A stretch of DNA of 64,000 nt from the NCBI GenBank assembly GCA_002491905.1, contig DKWV01000025.1:230060-294059 (forward strand). Direction: 5' to 3'. How positions within the stretch are numbered: position 1 is the first letter of the stretch; the number at the start of each line of letters is the position of its first letter. Made by a program: the position numbers and the translations under genes. Source of the stretch: Lachnospiraceae bacterium UBA7143. GTDB taxonomy: Bacteria > Bacillota > Clostridia > Lachnospirales > Lachnospiraceae. Below, piece by piece: positions 18,133 through 27,136 of this stretch. The notes under the pieces are model-generated. The model ran no database searches. It had not been told where the DNA came from and saw only the letters and a program-made list of their open reading frames with translations.

Positions 18133-19443
18133 ATGAGAATACTCAGATGGAGCAGTGAACAGCTGGCGGGATACCGCTTTGACTGTCCGAAATGGATCAG
18201 GGACGGATTCGATACGGGAACGTTATATGGTTATGTCTGTGTGGACGAGGAGGAGGCCTGCGTGGCATCGTATCTGGCGTTTTATCTGTCGGACGAGTCA
18301 GTGGAGGTGATTGCCCACGGGGTGACGGAGGGGTACGATCCTGCGGTCACGCTGGGGCGGTTATATCGGAGACTCAGGCAGCACTGCAGGGAGCGGGAGA
18401 TCGCAAGGATGGAAGAGGAGATCATCGGGCAGATATCAGAGGATGTCGAGAATATCTTTCTGCGGGAAGGGTTTCTTGTGCTGGAAGAGTCGGGCAGGAT
18501 GTGGAAAATGACGCTTGAGGGGGATAACGATGCCGGTGTTTCTTACGACAGGAATGCCATACGTCTGGTGGACGGACTTGGCGAAGAGGAAAGGGAGTCT
18601 CTCATTGCACTGATGATGACGGTGGAAGAGGAAGAGGATGCGGGCTATGATGGGAGTCCGATTCCTGAGCTGTGTGCGGTCTATCTGCAGAACGGGAGGG
18701 CCGAGGCTGGCGTATTCTGCTCTGACTACCGGGGAATAGTCAGGGCAAACAGCATCTATTTGCTTCCCGGATGTGAGGACAGTCTCAGAGCGCTTTGGGC
18801 CTATGTCAGGGAGGAAACCGGTCGGATCCGTCCAGAAGTAAAGGCGCTGTATCTGCCGCAGACTTCCGAGGCGGCATGCCTTGCTGAGGGAGCGGAAGAA
18901 ATCAGCGCGGATGTCTGGATATGGAGTGATCCCGACATGGACAGCATTTCTTTTCGCGACGCCGAACTGCAGGCGGACATGGCGTTTGCGGATCCGGAAA
19001 AAATGGGCGGTCTTATGCTTTCCCGGCTTACTCCGTTTACCCGTATGCTTGAGGAGGAGGGAGAAGAGTACGATATGTCGCTTTCCATACATATGCTTCC
19101 GCAGGTCATGATCAGGATTTATTGTATGGGCACAGATTATATCATGGAGGTTGGCTGCAAGGTGATGGATATAGAGCGCGGAGAGTTTACGTTCACGGCG
19201 CAGACGGAATTTGCGGGATATCAGGATGCGGGGGAGGCGGCGCTTCTGTGCAGCCACATCAACGAGAGAATGGAGCGCGCAACGGCATATTGGGATGAGA
19301 GAGGAAGGATTGTGCTTAGAGGGTACGCTGTGGATGATGAGATAAACGATGTGATCAGATGGAGAAAGTTTTTGCGGGATTGGACCATGGACTGCCATGT
19401 CGCGGGGATGATGAGGCGGAAGGCGGATGGAAGTACAAAATGA
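18133..19443 (+). CDS. Degenerate GNAT-like protein with chaperone-like C-terminus, CIS-locus accessory
   Basis: A 436-residue acidic protein directly after the second protease gene. Residues 1-135 resemble a GNAT fold (YDPAVTLGRLYRRL where motif A would be, and NIFLREGFLVLE like motif B), but the R-x-x-G-x-G/A acetyl-CoA loop is not convincing. A second alpha/beta repeat follows to about residue 290. The last 130 residues (from about MGGLMLSRL, with EVGCKVMDI and ATAYWDERGRIVLRGYAVDDE) have the strand-helix pattern of YbjN or type III secretion chaperone-like folds. This is fold impression, not a proven match. Position and possible kinship with the protein at 11339 suggest a chaperone, adaptor or immunity role for the proteases. 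The start follows AGGAGG. Confidence 0.6.
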   Translation: MRILRWSSEQLAGYRFDCPKWIRDGFDTGTLYGYVCVDEEEACVASYLAFYLSDESVEVIAHGVTEGYDPAVTLGRLYRRLRQHCREREIARMEEEIIGQISEDVENIFLREGFLVLEESGRMWKMTLEGDNDAGVSYDRNAIRLVDGLGEEERESLIALMMTVEEEEDAGYDGSPIPELCAVYLQNGRAEAGVFCSDYRGIVRANSIYLLPGCEDSLRALWAYVREETGRIRPEVKALYLPQTSEAACLAEGAEEISADVWIWSDPDMDSISFRDAELQADMAFADPEKMGGLMLSRLTPFTRMLEEEGEEYDMSLSIHMLPQVMIRIYCMGTDYIMEVGCKVMDIERGEFTFTAQTEFAGYQDAGEAALLCSHINERMERATAYWDERGRIVLRGYAVDDEINDVIRWRKFLRDWTMDCHVAGMMRRKADGSTK

Positions 19444-19627
19444 TGAAAATAGCGTATCTCGGCATCGATCTGCTGTTTCAGGAGCAACCAATTCAAGCAC
19501 CGTTATAAAGAAAGCCGTTGAAAATGCCCTCCGTAATGCGGTATATTGAGTTGGGACAGATTTTGGCCGGTTCGTTTTCATATAAGAATCGGCTATGGGG
19601 ATTTTTAGAAGAGGAGCGTTTACGGCG
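19444..19627 (+). other. Spacer between CIS locus and Bce-like module
   Basis: No complete gene is seen. Just after the previous stop there is an ATG at 19443-19445 reading MKIAYLGIDLLFQE before the frame closes a few codons later. This resembles the first residues of formyltransferase-like proteins known from Clostridia and could be a remnant of a gene cut off when the CIS segment was acquired or lost material. The evidence is only about a dozen codons. Confidence 0.25.
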
Positions 19628-20311
19628 ATGTACAGAATACTTGTGGTGGAGGACGACGCGGTCATTGCGGGACAGATCGAAAAATATCTGGGGAAATGGG
19701 GATACGAGGTGGAGACTGTCAGAGATTTCGCGGATGTGATGGGACAGTTTGTATCCTGCGAGCCCCAGCTTGTGCTGATGGATATCGGCCTGCCCTTTTA
19801 CAATGGCTACTACTGGTGCGGTGAGATCCGCAAGGTATCGCAGGTGCCGATCATTTTTATCTCCTCCGCCTCGGACAATATGAACGTGGTGATGGCAGTC
19901 AATATGGGCGGCGATGATTTTGTGGTGAAGCCCTTTGACCTGGAGATTCTGCAGGCCAAGATACAGGCGCTCTTAAGGCGTGCTTACGCGTTTACCGCGC
20001 CGGGGACGGTGCTGGAGTACAGGGGTGCCCTGTTAAATATGACAGATATGTCGATTTCTTTTCAGCAAAGGCGTATTGAGCTGACGAAGAACGAGTTCCG
20101 CATATTGCAGTCGCTCTTCGAGGCAGCTGGTGGCGTGGTAAGCCGGGATATGCTGATGAAACGGCTCTGGGATGACGAGTGCTTTGTGGATGACAACACC
20201 CTCACGGTAAATATGAACCGTCTGCGCAAGCGGCTTGCGGAAATCGGGCTTTCCGAACTGATCCAGACGAAGAAGGGCGTGGGGTATTTGTTGGGCGAGA
20301 CGGAAGGCTAA
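19628..20311 (+). CDS. OmpR-family response regulator, BceR-like
   Basis: A 227-residue response regulator. The receiver domain has the acidic pocket in LVVEDDAV, phospho-acceptor Asp in LVLMDIGLP, and the conserved Lys in VVKPFDLE. The C-terminal winged helix carries ELTKNEFRILQSL and a TVNMNRLRKRL recognition helix region. ATG 19628 gives the canonical MYRILVVEDD start; the upstream ATG at 19595 adds eleven atypical residues. It is followed 60 nt later by an intramembrane-sensing kinase and then ABC genes, which marks it as a BceR/VraR-like peptide-antibiotic responder, probably acting on the repeat pair before the ABC genes. Confidence 0.9.
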   Translation: MYRILVVEDDAVIAGQIEKYLGKWGYEVETVRDFADVMGQFVSCEPQLVLMDIGLPFYNGYYWCGEIRKVSQVPIIFISSASDNMNVVMAVNMGGDDFVVKPFDLEILQAKIQALLRRAYAFTAPGTVLEYRGALLNMTDMSISFQQRRIELTKNEFRILQSLFEAAGGVVSRDMLMKRLWDDECFVDDNTLTVNMNRLRKRLAEIGLSELIQTKKGVGYLLGETEG

Positions 20312-20371
20312 AGGTAGCGATACGGCATTACAGGTCGGCTTGTGGGAGACGGCTTTGACATGGAGGCAGCG

Positions 20372-21430
20372 ATGGAGAAGAAAACATACATTCCGGCGGC
20401 ATATCTGCGGGAGCGGGGCATCCCGGTTTCCTTTTATATAGCGGAGGCACTTATTTTTATGGTGATAGCCGCTCTCTACGGCTATGAGGGCGTGTTTGCG
20501 AATATGACTTATGCGCTGGAGATTGTAGCGTTTTTCGGCGGCTGTTATCTGGTGTGGGATTACGGCAGATACCGGGGAAAATATAAGGAGTTACAGCGAC
20601 TTCTCGCAGCGGAGGAGAGAGCAGACGGCCTGCCGCAGACCTCATCCGCCACGGAGCAGGCTTACCAGCGGATCATCACGGCTCAGGAGGAGGAGAAAAA
20701 AGCGCTGGTCACGCAGCTTGACGAGAGGCAGCAGAACATGGCGGATTATTACACCATGTGGACCCATCAGATTAAGATACCGCTCTCGGCTATGGATCTG
20801 CTTTTGCAGAATGCGGACAAAAACGCAGAGGGCAGTGGGGAGGAGCAGACCATAAAACAGCTACGGGAGGAAGTTTTTAAAACCGGGCAGTATGTGGATA
20901 TGGCCCTCCATTACGCCAGAATGGAGAACATTTCCGCCGATCTTTCTTTTGCCAGACTGGATGTGGGAGAGCTGGTAAAGGGAGCGCTCAAAAAGTACTG
21001 GATTCTCTTTAGCGGGGCAGGCATCGGGCTTAAGCTGGAAGAGTGCCATGCCCAGGTGGTCACGGACGGCAAGTGGTTTTCCTTTGTGATAGAACAGGTT
21101 TTGTCCAACGCGCTAAAGTACACGAAGGAGGGCGCCATCTCCATTTACGGGGCGGATGAAAGCGGCTGCCGCGCGGAGGAAGGCTGCAGTTATCTCGTCA
21201 TTGAAGATACGGGAATCGGGATTGAGGAGAGCGACCTGCCCCGCATTTTTGAGCGGGGTTTTACGGGATATAACGGCCGTCTTGGAAACAAGGCCACGGG
21301 AATCGGCCTGTATCTGTGCAGGCAGATCATGGACAGGCTGGGGTTACCGATCCGTGTGGAGTCTAGGCGCGGCGAGGGAACGAAGGTGTTTCTGGGAACC
21401 TCGCAGGAGGAGGTCCTTACAAAAATGTAA
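20372..21430 (+). CDS. Intramembrane-sensing histidine kinase, BceS-like
   Basis: A 352-residue sensor kinase with two membrane segments near residues 20-65 (FYIAEALIFMVIAALYG and IVAFFGGCYLVWDY) separated by only a short loop, the signature of intramembrane-sensing BceS kinases that read the flux state of their ABC transporter. The H-box is MWTHQIKIPLSAM, and N, G1 and G2 boxes follow (QVLSNALKYT, EDTGIGI, GIGLYLC). ATG 20372 follows GGAGG with 5 nt spacing; GTG 20342 and ATG 20360 are weaker starts. It pairs with the upstream response regulator and the downstream ABC transporter. Confidence 0.9.
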   Translation: MEKKTYIPAAYLRERGIPVSFYIAEALIFMVIAALYGYEGVFANMTYALEIVAFFGGCYLVWDYGRYRGKYKELQRLLAAEERADGLPQTSSATEQAYQRIITAQEEEKKALVTQLDERQQNMADYYTMWTHQIKIPLSAMDLLLQNADKNAEGSGEEQTIKQLREEVFKTGQYVDMALHYARMENISADLSFARLDVGELVKGALKKYWILFSGAGIGLKLEECHAQVVTDGKWFSFVIEQVLSNALKYTKEGAISIYGADESGCRAEEGCSYLVIEDTGIGIEESDLPRIFERGFTGYNGRLGNKATGIGLYLCRQIMDRLGLPIRVESRRGEGTKVFLGTSQEEVLTKM

Positions 21431-21489
21431 GTTACGACAGGGAAATGTAAGCCGGATACATGGCAGGACATTTCCTTTTTGCTTATGAT
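21423..21489 (+). promoter_or_regulatory. Probable response-regulator site and promoter of the Bce-like ABC genes
   Basis: Two direct copies of AAATGTAAG start at 21423 and 21443, 20 nt apart (about two helical turns), as OmpR-type regulators require. A TATGAT -10-like box lies at 21484-21489, so the repeats would cover the region just upstream of -35. This fits autonomous induction of the transporter by the adjacent response regulator. The -35 itself is not a good consensus, as expected for an activated promoter. Confidence 0.5.
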
Positions 21490-21550
21490 GGAAACATGTC
21501 ATGCGAAACGCATCAGGATACGCAAAATCTACAAGAAGGAGAGGACAATC

Positions 21551-22330
21551 ATGTCACTTTTAACCGTAAAAAATGTAAAGAAAATATATACTACCCGCTT
21601 CGGCTCAGTCAAGGTGCAGGCGCTGTATGACGTGAACTTTTCAGTGGAGGAGGGGGAGTATGTGGCCATTATGGGCGAGTCTGGCTCCGGGAAGACCACG
21701 CTGCTAAATATTCTGGCGTCCCTGGATACGGCTACCAGCGGACAGGTGCTGTTGAACGGGCAGGAGATCTCCAAAGTCAGCCAGAAAGATCTGTGCGCGT
21801 TCCGGCGTGACCATCTGGGCTTTGTCTTTCAGGACTTTAATCTGCTTGACACCATGTCCTTAAAGGACAATATTTTCCTGCCGCTGGTGTTAGCGGGTAT
21901 GCCCTACCGGGAGATGGAGGAGCGCCTTGCACCGCTTTCCCATAAACTTGCGATTGACGACCTTTTAGATAAATACCCCTACGAAGTGTCGGGCGGGCAA
22001 AAACAGCGGGCGGCGGTGTGCCGTGCCCTGATCACGAAACCGAATATCGTGCTGGCGGATGAGCCGACAGGGGCGTTAGATTCCCGGGCGTCCGGGAAGC
22101 TGCTTAAGCTCTTTGGGGAAATCAACGGGGAGGGACAGACGATTCTCATGGTAACCCACAGCATTCAGGCGGCGGCCCATGCGGGGCGGGTGCTTTTTAT
22201 CAAAGACGGCTGTGTGTTCCACCAGATTTACCGTGGCAGCCACGACCGGGAGGAGATGTACCGCATGATATCGGATGCCCTGACGGTGATGCAGGCACAG
22301 CAGAGCAGCGGAGACGGGATGGCAGTCTAA
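21551..22330 (+). CDS. ABC transporter ATP-binding protein, BceA-like
   Basis: A 259-residue ATPase of the MacB/LolD-type peptide-detoxification class. Walker A is GESGSGKTT, the signature is VSGGQKQR, Walker B is IVLADEPTGALD and the H-loop is MVTHS. ATG 21551 follows AAGGAGAGG; the open frame extends upstream to 21479 but without a ribosome site. It pairs with the 669-residue permease 35 nt downstream and with the kinase and regulator upstream to form a complete Bce module, which removes bacitracin- or lantibiotic-like peptides from lipid targets. Confidence 0.92.
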   Translation: MSLLTVKNVKKIYTTRFGSVKVQALYDVNFSVEEGEYVAIMGESGSGKTTLLNILASLDTATSGQVLLNGQEISKVSQKDLCAFRRDHLGFVFQDFNLLDTMSLKDNIFLPLVLAGMPYREMEERLAPLSHKLAIDDLLDKYPYEVSGGQKQRAAVCRALITKPNIVLADEPTGALDSRASGKLLKLFGEINGEGQTILMVTHSIQAAAHAGRVLFIKDGCVFHQIYRGSHDREEMYRMISDALTVMQAQQSSGDGMAV

Positions 22331-22365
22331 GGTCAGGCATGGAAGAAAATGGGAGGCGAACGTGA

Positions 22366-24375
22366 ATGAGAAATAAAATGAAGTTACTGCCCGTGATGGC
22401 TTACAGAGGAGTGAAACAGAACCGGCTGGTTTACAGACCTTATCTGCTGGCGTGCTTTTTCTCCGTATTCAGTTACTATCTGTTTTCGTCCCTTCTGCAC
22501 AACGACCTGATGGGGAGACTGCCAAAGGCCGCCTATGCGTGGGTGATGTTAACCATCGGAAAGGGGCTGCTCTCTGTCATTCTGCTGTTGTTTCTGCTCT
22601 ATGCGGGCAGCTATCTGCAGAAGAGACGCAAGCGGGAATTGGGCCTTTACAGCCTTTTGGGATTGGAGCGGAAACATATCGGCATCCTGCTTTTCTGGGA
22701 GAATGCAGGGATGTATCTGGTCAGCGTATCGGCGGGAATCATATTGGGGTTTGTGCTAAATAAGCTGATGTTTTTGCTGCTGCTTCGCATGTCGCGGCTG
22801 AATGTGGAAGCTGCGTTCTATTTCTCCATAGAGGCGGTTATGGAGACACTTAGGTATTTCGCGTTTGTTTTCCTCTGCGTCTATATCAGAAGTCTGTGGG
22901 GGCTCTACCGCATGAAACCGACGGAGCTTATGTCTGAGAGCAGGAAAGGCGAGAAAGAGGTGAAACGGGTCTGGCTGTGGTCAGCGGTGGGGGTCATTCT
23001 GCTTGCATGCGGTTATTATATTTCCGTCACAAGCAAGATGGACAGCATGATTTTTACGGATTTTTTCCTGGCGGTATTTCTGGTTGTGGCGGGCACTTAT
23101 TTTCTGTTCACCTCGGGCAGCGTGGCCTTTCTTAAGTTTTTAAAGAAGAGAAAAAACATTTACTACAGGCCGGCCAACCAGGTCACGATCTCCGGCATGC
23201 TGTACCGCATGAAAAAGAATGCGGCGGGACTGTCTAACATCTGTATCTTTTCTACTATGCTGCTGATTACATTGACTTGTACGGTCACTATGTGGACCGG
23301 GATGGATCAGATCGCCTACTATGCCTACCCGTATGATCTGCGGGCATCCTATTCGGAGAACAGTGATGTGATGGAAAAGGCATGGGAAAAGGCGGAGGAG
23401 CTTTCGGGAAAATACGGGCAGGGCATAGAAAGGCTGGACTGTTATCAGGCCATGAAACTGGACTGCGGCAGACAGGATGGCAGCAATGTGTTTACGTCCG
23501 CTGCAGGGCTTGCCTTTGCCGATCAGTATAATGTTACCCTGCTGACGCTGGATGACTATAACCGTCTGGAAGGACAGAGCAGGAGCCTTAAGGAAAACGA
23601 GGTATTTCTCTACGCAACGGGGACGCCTTTTGGTTTTGACACGGTGAACTTTATGGGCGTGGAGGCGTCGGTGAAGGACGAGCCCGCGCGGATTTATCCC
23701 TACCCGCAGGCGAAGAACCGGATGTTTAATTTTACCTCGCAGTATGTGATCGTGGTGAGGGACAAAGAGACGCTTGACAGATTTGTGACGGCGTGGGCAC
23801 AGGTGAACGGGGTGACGGATCTGGAAGGATTTTTACACAGCGGGACACGGGAGCTTAACCTGCTGCTTGACGGGGAAGAAACAGAGAGGTACGCGTATCT
23901 CAAAGAGTGGTCAGAGTGGTGTCAGGAACAGCAGGACTTTCTGCGGATGGAAAACGGTCTGGAGGGAAGAGATGAGAACCGCATCATGAACGGTGGCCTG
24001 CTCTTTATCGGTATGGTCTTTGGCACCCTTTTTTTCGTATGCTTCTTGCTCATCATGTATTTCAAGCAGGTTTCGGAGGGGTATGAGGATCAGGACAGCT
24101 TTGGAATCATGCGGAAGGTGGGCATGAGCGATGATGAAATAAGGGTGACCATACGCAGGCAGATTCTGCTGGTGTTTTTCCTGCCTCTTGCGGGTGCGCT
24201 CCTGCACACCGCCGCCGGACTTGTGATGGTAAACGGCCTTCTGGCGGCGCTGCAGTTCTTTGATACAGCGCTTTTGATCCGCTGCTGCGTGGGCGTGTCA
24301 GCGGCGGTAGCGGTTCTGTATGCGGGAAGTTTCATGATGACGGCAAAGACATACTATCGGATTGTGGGGAAATGA
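22366..24375 (+). CDS. ABC transporter permease, BceB-like FtsX family
   Basis: A 669-residue permease with about ten membrane segments. An FtsX-type half is near residues 60-190, with the cytoplasmic KRKRELGLYSLLGLERKHI motif that marks Bce/MacB permeases, and a second half lies at the C-terminus (GIMRKVGMSDDEI). Between membrane segments seven and eight, roughly residues 315-540, is a large extracytoplasmic domain, the known sensor region of BceB that binds the peptide and signals to the BceS kinase. It ends the module and is followed by a hairpin at 24403. Confidence 0.92.
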   Translation: MRNKMKLLPVMAYRGVKQNRLVYRPYLLACFFSVFSYYLFSSLLHNDLMGRLPKAAYAWVMLTIGKGLLSVILLLFLLYAGSYLQKRRKRELGLYSLLGLERKHIGILLFWENAGMYLVSVSAGIILGFVLNKLMFLLLLRMSRLNVEAAFYFSIEAVMETLRYFAFVFLCVYIRSLWGLYRMKPTELMSESRKGEKEVKRVWLWSAVGVILLACGYYISVTSKMDSMIFTDFFLAVFLVVAGTYFLFTSGSVAFLKFLKKRKNIYYRPANQVTISGMLYRMKKNAAGLSNICIFSTMLLITLTCTVTMWTGMDQIAYYAYPYDLRASYSENSDVMEKAWEKAEELSGKYGQGIERLDCYQAMKLDCGRQDGSNVFTSAAGLAFADQYNVTLLTLDDYNRLEGQSRSLKENEVFLYATGTPFGFDTVNFMGVEASVKDEPARIYPYPQAKNRMFNFTSQYVIVVRDKETLDRFVTAWAQVNGVTDLEGFLHSGTRELNLLLDGEETERYAYLKEWSEWCQEQQDFLRMENGLEGRDENRIMNGGLLFIGMVFGTLFFVCFLLIMYFKQVSEGYEDQDSFGIMRKVGMSDDEIRVTIRRQILLVFFLPLAGALLHTAAGLVMVNGLLAALQFFDTALLIRCCVGVSAAVAVLYAGSFMMTAKTYYRIVGK

Positions 24376-24402
24376 AACGGGAGGAAAGGTAAGATAAGAG
24401 TG

Positions 24403-24438
24403 AGGGCAGCGTACATCAGGGATGATGCACGCTGCCCT
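24403..24438 (+). terminator. Hairpin between the Bce-like permease gene and the convergent AraC-type gene
   Basis: A perfect 10-bp stem, AGGGCAGCGT at 24403-24412 and ACGCTGCCCT at 24429-24438, lies between the convergent genes. The T-tract is weak on both sides. It probably ends both transcripts. Confidence 0.65.
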
Positions 24439-24459
24439 TGTAATGATTATGGCTGGTGT

Positions 24460-25317
24460 TTATTTCCGGGTAATCGGAATCCAGATTTCCGTGCGGTAGT
24501 TCTCATCGGCAGTCCCCTTCGGGTAGTTGTCCGGCCGGTCATACATTTCGATGCAGTAGCCCGCCGCAAACTCATACTCCTTTAATGCAGGGAGCCATTC
24601 GGAGAAGATCCGGGTGTTGACGTCCTGCAGGGCGTCCGGCATGGGGCCGATACAGGGGAAGACAGCCCAGGTGAAAGCGGGAATGGTCTTTGTCACGAAG
24701 CCCTCCGGGATATCCATGACGGGATTGTAGAGATCCGCGATCAGATACTCGAAACTTTCATTTCCCATGAAGCAGTCGATATTGACACCGAAATGACCTT
24801 CCACATATCTGCATTTTTTCTGCGCATAGTGCTCATCCCAGAAGGCAGGGATTTCCTGCTTGGCGTTCTCGTAGCCAAAGGTGCGGGAAGCGCCGAGTAC
24901 CGTAAAACTTTCTTTTTTCGTAATTCTGTAATCCATAAGATAACCACCTTTCAAAGAGATTGTCAGTTTCAGCGGGGCAAAGGACTTTAACATGACCCCC
25001 TCCCTGCGCGCCATAGAAGGGGTGATGCCGTGGAAACGGGTGAATGCTTTGGTGAAGCTGTCGGGGGAGTCGTAGCCGTATTTGAGGGCGAGGTCAATGA
25101 TCTTCGCACTTCCCGCGATCAGCTCTCCGCCCGCCAGGGCAAGCCTGCGGTTACGGATGTATTCCGCGACCGTGTAGCCGCAGAGCATGCTGAACCCTTT
25201 CTGAAAATAGAAGGGCGAGATACTGACATGTTTTGCCACAGCTTCTGTGTCAATATCCTCTGTGATATGTGTCTCAATGTAGTCTACGGCGTCTTCGATT
25301 GTCTTCATCCATTCCAT
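24460..25317 (-). CDS. AraC-family regulator with GyrI-like effector domain
   Basis: A 285-residue regulator. The N-terminal 105 residues are an AraC/XylS DNA-binding domain with two helix-turn-helix units (EAVAKHVSISPFYFQKGFS, then ALKYGYDSPDSFTKAFTRFHG ends the second). The C-terminal 160 residues form a GyrI/SOUL-like small-molecule domain (from about YRITKKESFTVLG to TEIWIPITRK, with the FTWAVFPCIGP strand typical of the family). Such proteins (Rob, BmrR-like halves) sense hydrophobic compounds and often control efflux. It is transcribed away from the gene at 25617. The target is not evident; the neighbouring Bce module is one possibility. Confidence 0.9.
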   Translation of the reverse strand: MEWMKTIEDAVDYIETHITEDIDTEAVAKHVSISPFYFQKGFSMLCGYTVAEYIRNRRLALAGGELIAGSAKIIDLALKYGYDSPDSFTKAFTRFHGITPSMARREGVMLKSFAPLKLTISLKGGYLMDYRITKKESFTVLGASRTFGYENAKQEIPAFWDEHYAQKKCRYVEGHFGVNIDCFMGNESFEYLIADLYNPVMDIPEGFVTKTIPAFTWAVFPCIGPMPDALQDVNTRIFSEWLPALKEYEFAAGYCIEMYDRPDNYPKGTADENYRTEIWIPITRK

Positions 25318-25616
25318 GAGTTGTCTCCTTTGCGTTTGCTGTACTTGCAGTATAACCCGGCGAGAGGTGGCTTGCCCGACTTTGTGTGGTTTGTTTTGTC
25401 GGGGCGGCAGCGTGGGTGGATTTGTGTTTATTGTATCACATAAAGAAGTTTCGGACGTACAGGTCAGAAACTGTTGTATAATTTGTAGTTTTGGATATAT
25501 ATGGAGAGATGTGATACGGTTTGATGTTTACCGTGTAATTACTATGTCTTATAATATACAAAAAGTCTGTAGAAATCCGTCCAATATGCCGATATTTACT
25601 CAAAGGAAGTGATACG
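25318..25616 (+). promoter_or_regulatory. Divergent intergenic region with AT-rich promoter-like sequence
   Basis: This 299-nt spacer separates two divergent genes. It contains TGTATAAT near 25473 and TATAAT near 25551 on the plus strand, both plausible -10 boxes, but no clear partner -35 at 17 nt. AAAGGAAG precedes the downstream ATG. I see no gene or riboswitch. Confidence 0.4.
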
Positions 25617-26228
25617 ATGAAAATCGGTGAAGCACAGAAAGCTTACAGACAGCAGCTTTCCCTCCTGCGGGGACAGAAGAGTGATTTTGTGAGGCAGCGG
25701 GAAGAAAACCGCAAAAAAATGGAGGAGGCCCGGAAAAAGAGCGGGGAACAGGGCGTGACCTTTGAGCTTTCCGAGGCTTATCTGGAGCGGGAAAAGGAAT
25801 TGCAGGAGAAGATCGACGAGCTTTCCGAACAGATCAAAAATAACGAAAAGACCCTTGATGACCTGATCGAGCAGGAGGTTGGTATCTTTAACAGTGTGGT
25901 GGCCGAGCAGCAGGGCGATGCCATGAGGGAGTACGGCGAGGAGATGGCCAAGTGTCTGGAGATTGCCAGAAGAATCAGCAGGGGTGACCATGTGCCCGCG
26001 CAGGATGAAAAGAAGCTGATGGAATTCAACATGGAAATTTATCAGATGGCGAAAGAGATGGCGGCCATGAATATGGAAGGGAAGCATAAAGAATGGGATT
26101 CCCTCTGGGGTGAGGAGGAAGAGAAGGAGTACGACGATCCCTTTGAAGCTTCCCGGAATGCGGAGACAAATGTGGGAATGCCGGAGGGCATGGAGACGGC
26201 GGCAGAGGCGGAGGTTTCTTCTGACTGA
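25617..26228 (+). CDS. Coiled-coil hypothetical protein
   Basis: A 203-residue soluble protein that I do not recognise. Residues 1-95 are an almost uninterrupted charged heptad pattern (QREENRKKMEEARKK, LEREKELQEKIDELSEQ) predicting a long coiled coil. A helical middle part follows and then an acidic tail (GEEEEKEYDD, TAAEAEVSSD). No signal peptide or membrane segment is visible. Similar small coiled-coil proteins of unknown role occur in Lachnospiraceae. The stop overlaps the following AraC gene by one base (TGATG), so the two are translationally coupled and may act together. Confidence 0.75.
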   Translation: MKIGEAQKAYRQQLSLLRGQKSDFVRQREENRKKMEEARKKSGEQGVTFELSEAYLEREKELQEKIDELSEQIKNNEKTLDDLIEQEVGIFNSVVAEQQGDAMREYGEEMAKCLEIARRISRGDHVPAQDEKKLMEFNMEIYQMAKEMAAMNMEGKHKEWDSLWGEEEEKEYDDPFEASRNAETNVGMPEGMETAAEAEVSSD

Positions 26229-27070
26229 TGAAGCATTTTAAAAATTACACACCCATCACGGCGATGCCCTGCCGCCACAGCGAGGCGTATGTGGAGATCG
26301 AACCCTGTGCGGCGCTGAAGCCCTATATCCGTTGTTTCTGGGGGAGCAGGGATATCTATACGCAAAGTGCCGGTACGGCGGTAGAGAATGTGGTGGTGCC
26401 GGATACCTGTATGGATATCATATTTACGGTCAACTATACGGAGAACAGTCTGTCGGGGTGCTTTTGCGGCATAGACGACAGGGCATTTCGGGTGAATGGC
26501 AGGAACGAAAGGAGCGAGCGCTTGTCGGTCTTTGCCATTCGTTTTTATGCCTGGAGCGCGGTTCTGTTTGCGGAGGAGTCCATGCGGGCGTGCAGGAATT
26601 TCAGCGGCGATGCGTCGGTTTATTTTTCGTGGCTGGTACGGGTGCTTGAGCAGGAACTGTGGGAGAAGACGGCGATAGAGGAGCAGGTGCGGCTTGCGGA
26701 GAAGGCGCTTTTGCGGAGAATGGATTGGCGGCGGGAGGAGCCGGTTTTCATGGAGGCTGTGGCAGAGATCCTTTCACGGCGCGGCGCCCTGCGGATGCAG
26801 GAACTTGCGCGGGACATTCATGTGAGCGACAGGCAGCTGCAGCGTGTGTTCCGGGAAAATATGGGTGTCTCTCCGAAAACGTTTGCCTCGCTGGTGCGGT
26901 ATCAGAATCTCTGGCGGGATATCCTCACGACGCCGGGCAGGCCGGTCATGGATGAGGTATGTCTGCTGCAATATACGGATCAGGCCCATCTTTGTCGGGA
27001 ATTTAAGCGTTATCACGGGATGACGATTCCGCAGGCGCGTGCCCTGGCAGGAAAATCTGTCGCTTTTTGA
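26228..27070 (+). CDS. AraC-family transcriptional regulator with DUF6597-like N-terminus
   Basis: A 280-residue regulator. The N-terminal half has the CFWGS and VVPDTCMDIIFT motifs of the DUF6597 sensor domain often fused to AraC-type binding domains. The C-terminal HTH pair is RMQELARDIHVSDRQLQRVFR and, after a linker, LLQYTDQAHLCREFKRYHG. It overlaps the coiled-coil gene by one base. The ligand and target promoter are not evident. Confidence 0.85.
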   Translation: MKHFKNYTPITAMPCRHSEAYVEIEPCAALKPYIRCFWGSRDIYTQSAGTAVENVVVPDTCMDIIFTVNYTENSLSGCFCGIDDRAFRVNGRNERSERLSVFAIRFYAWSAVLFAEESMRACRNFSGDASVYFSWLVRVLEQELWEKTAIEEQVRLAEKALLRRMDWRREEPVFMEAVAEILSRRGALRMQELARDIHVSDRQLQRVFRENMGVSPKTFASLVRYQNLWRDILTTPGRPVMDEVCLLQYTDQAHLCREFKRYHGMTIPQARALAGKSVAF

Positions 27071-27136
27071 CAAGACAGGATCGGAAAGTCGGGATAAGAT
27101 GAATAAAACATATTTCGACAAGGAGGATTTCCGGTT

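Noticed and set aside
1..19443. Prophage
   Set aside because: Only tail-baseplate functions plus an AAA+ ATPase are present; no capsid, portal, terminase, lysis or integrase genes are seen in the window. The upstream side is not visible.
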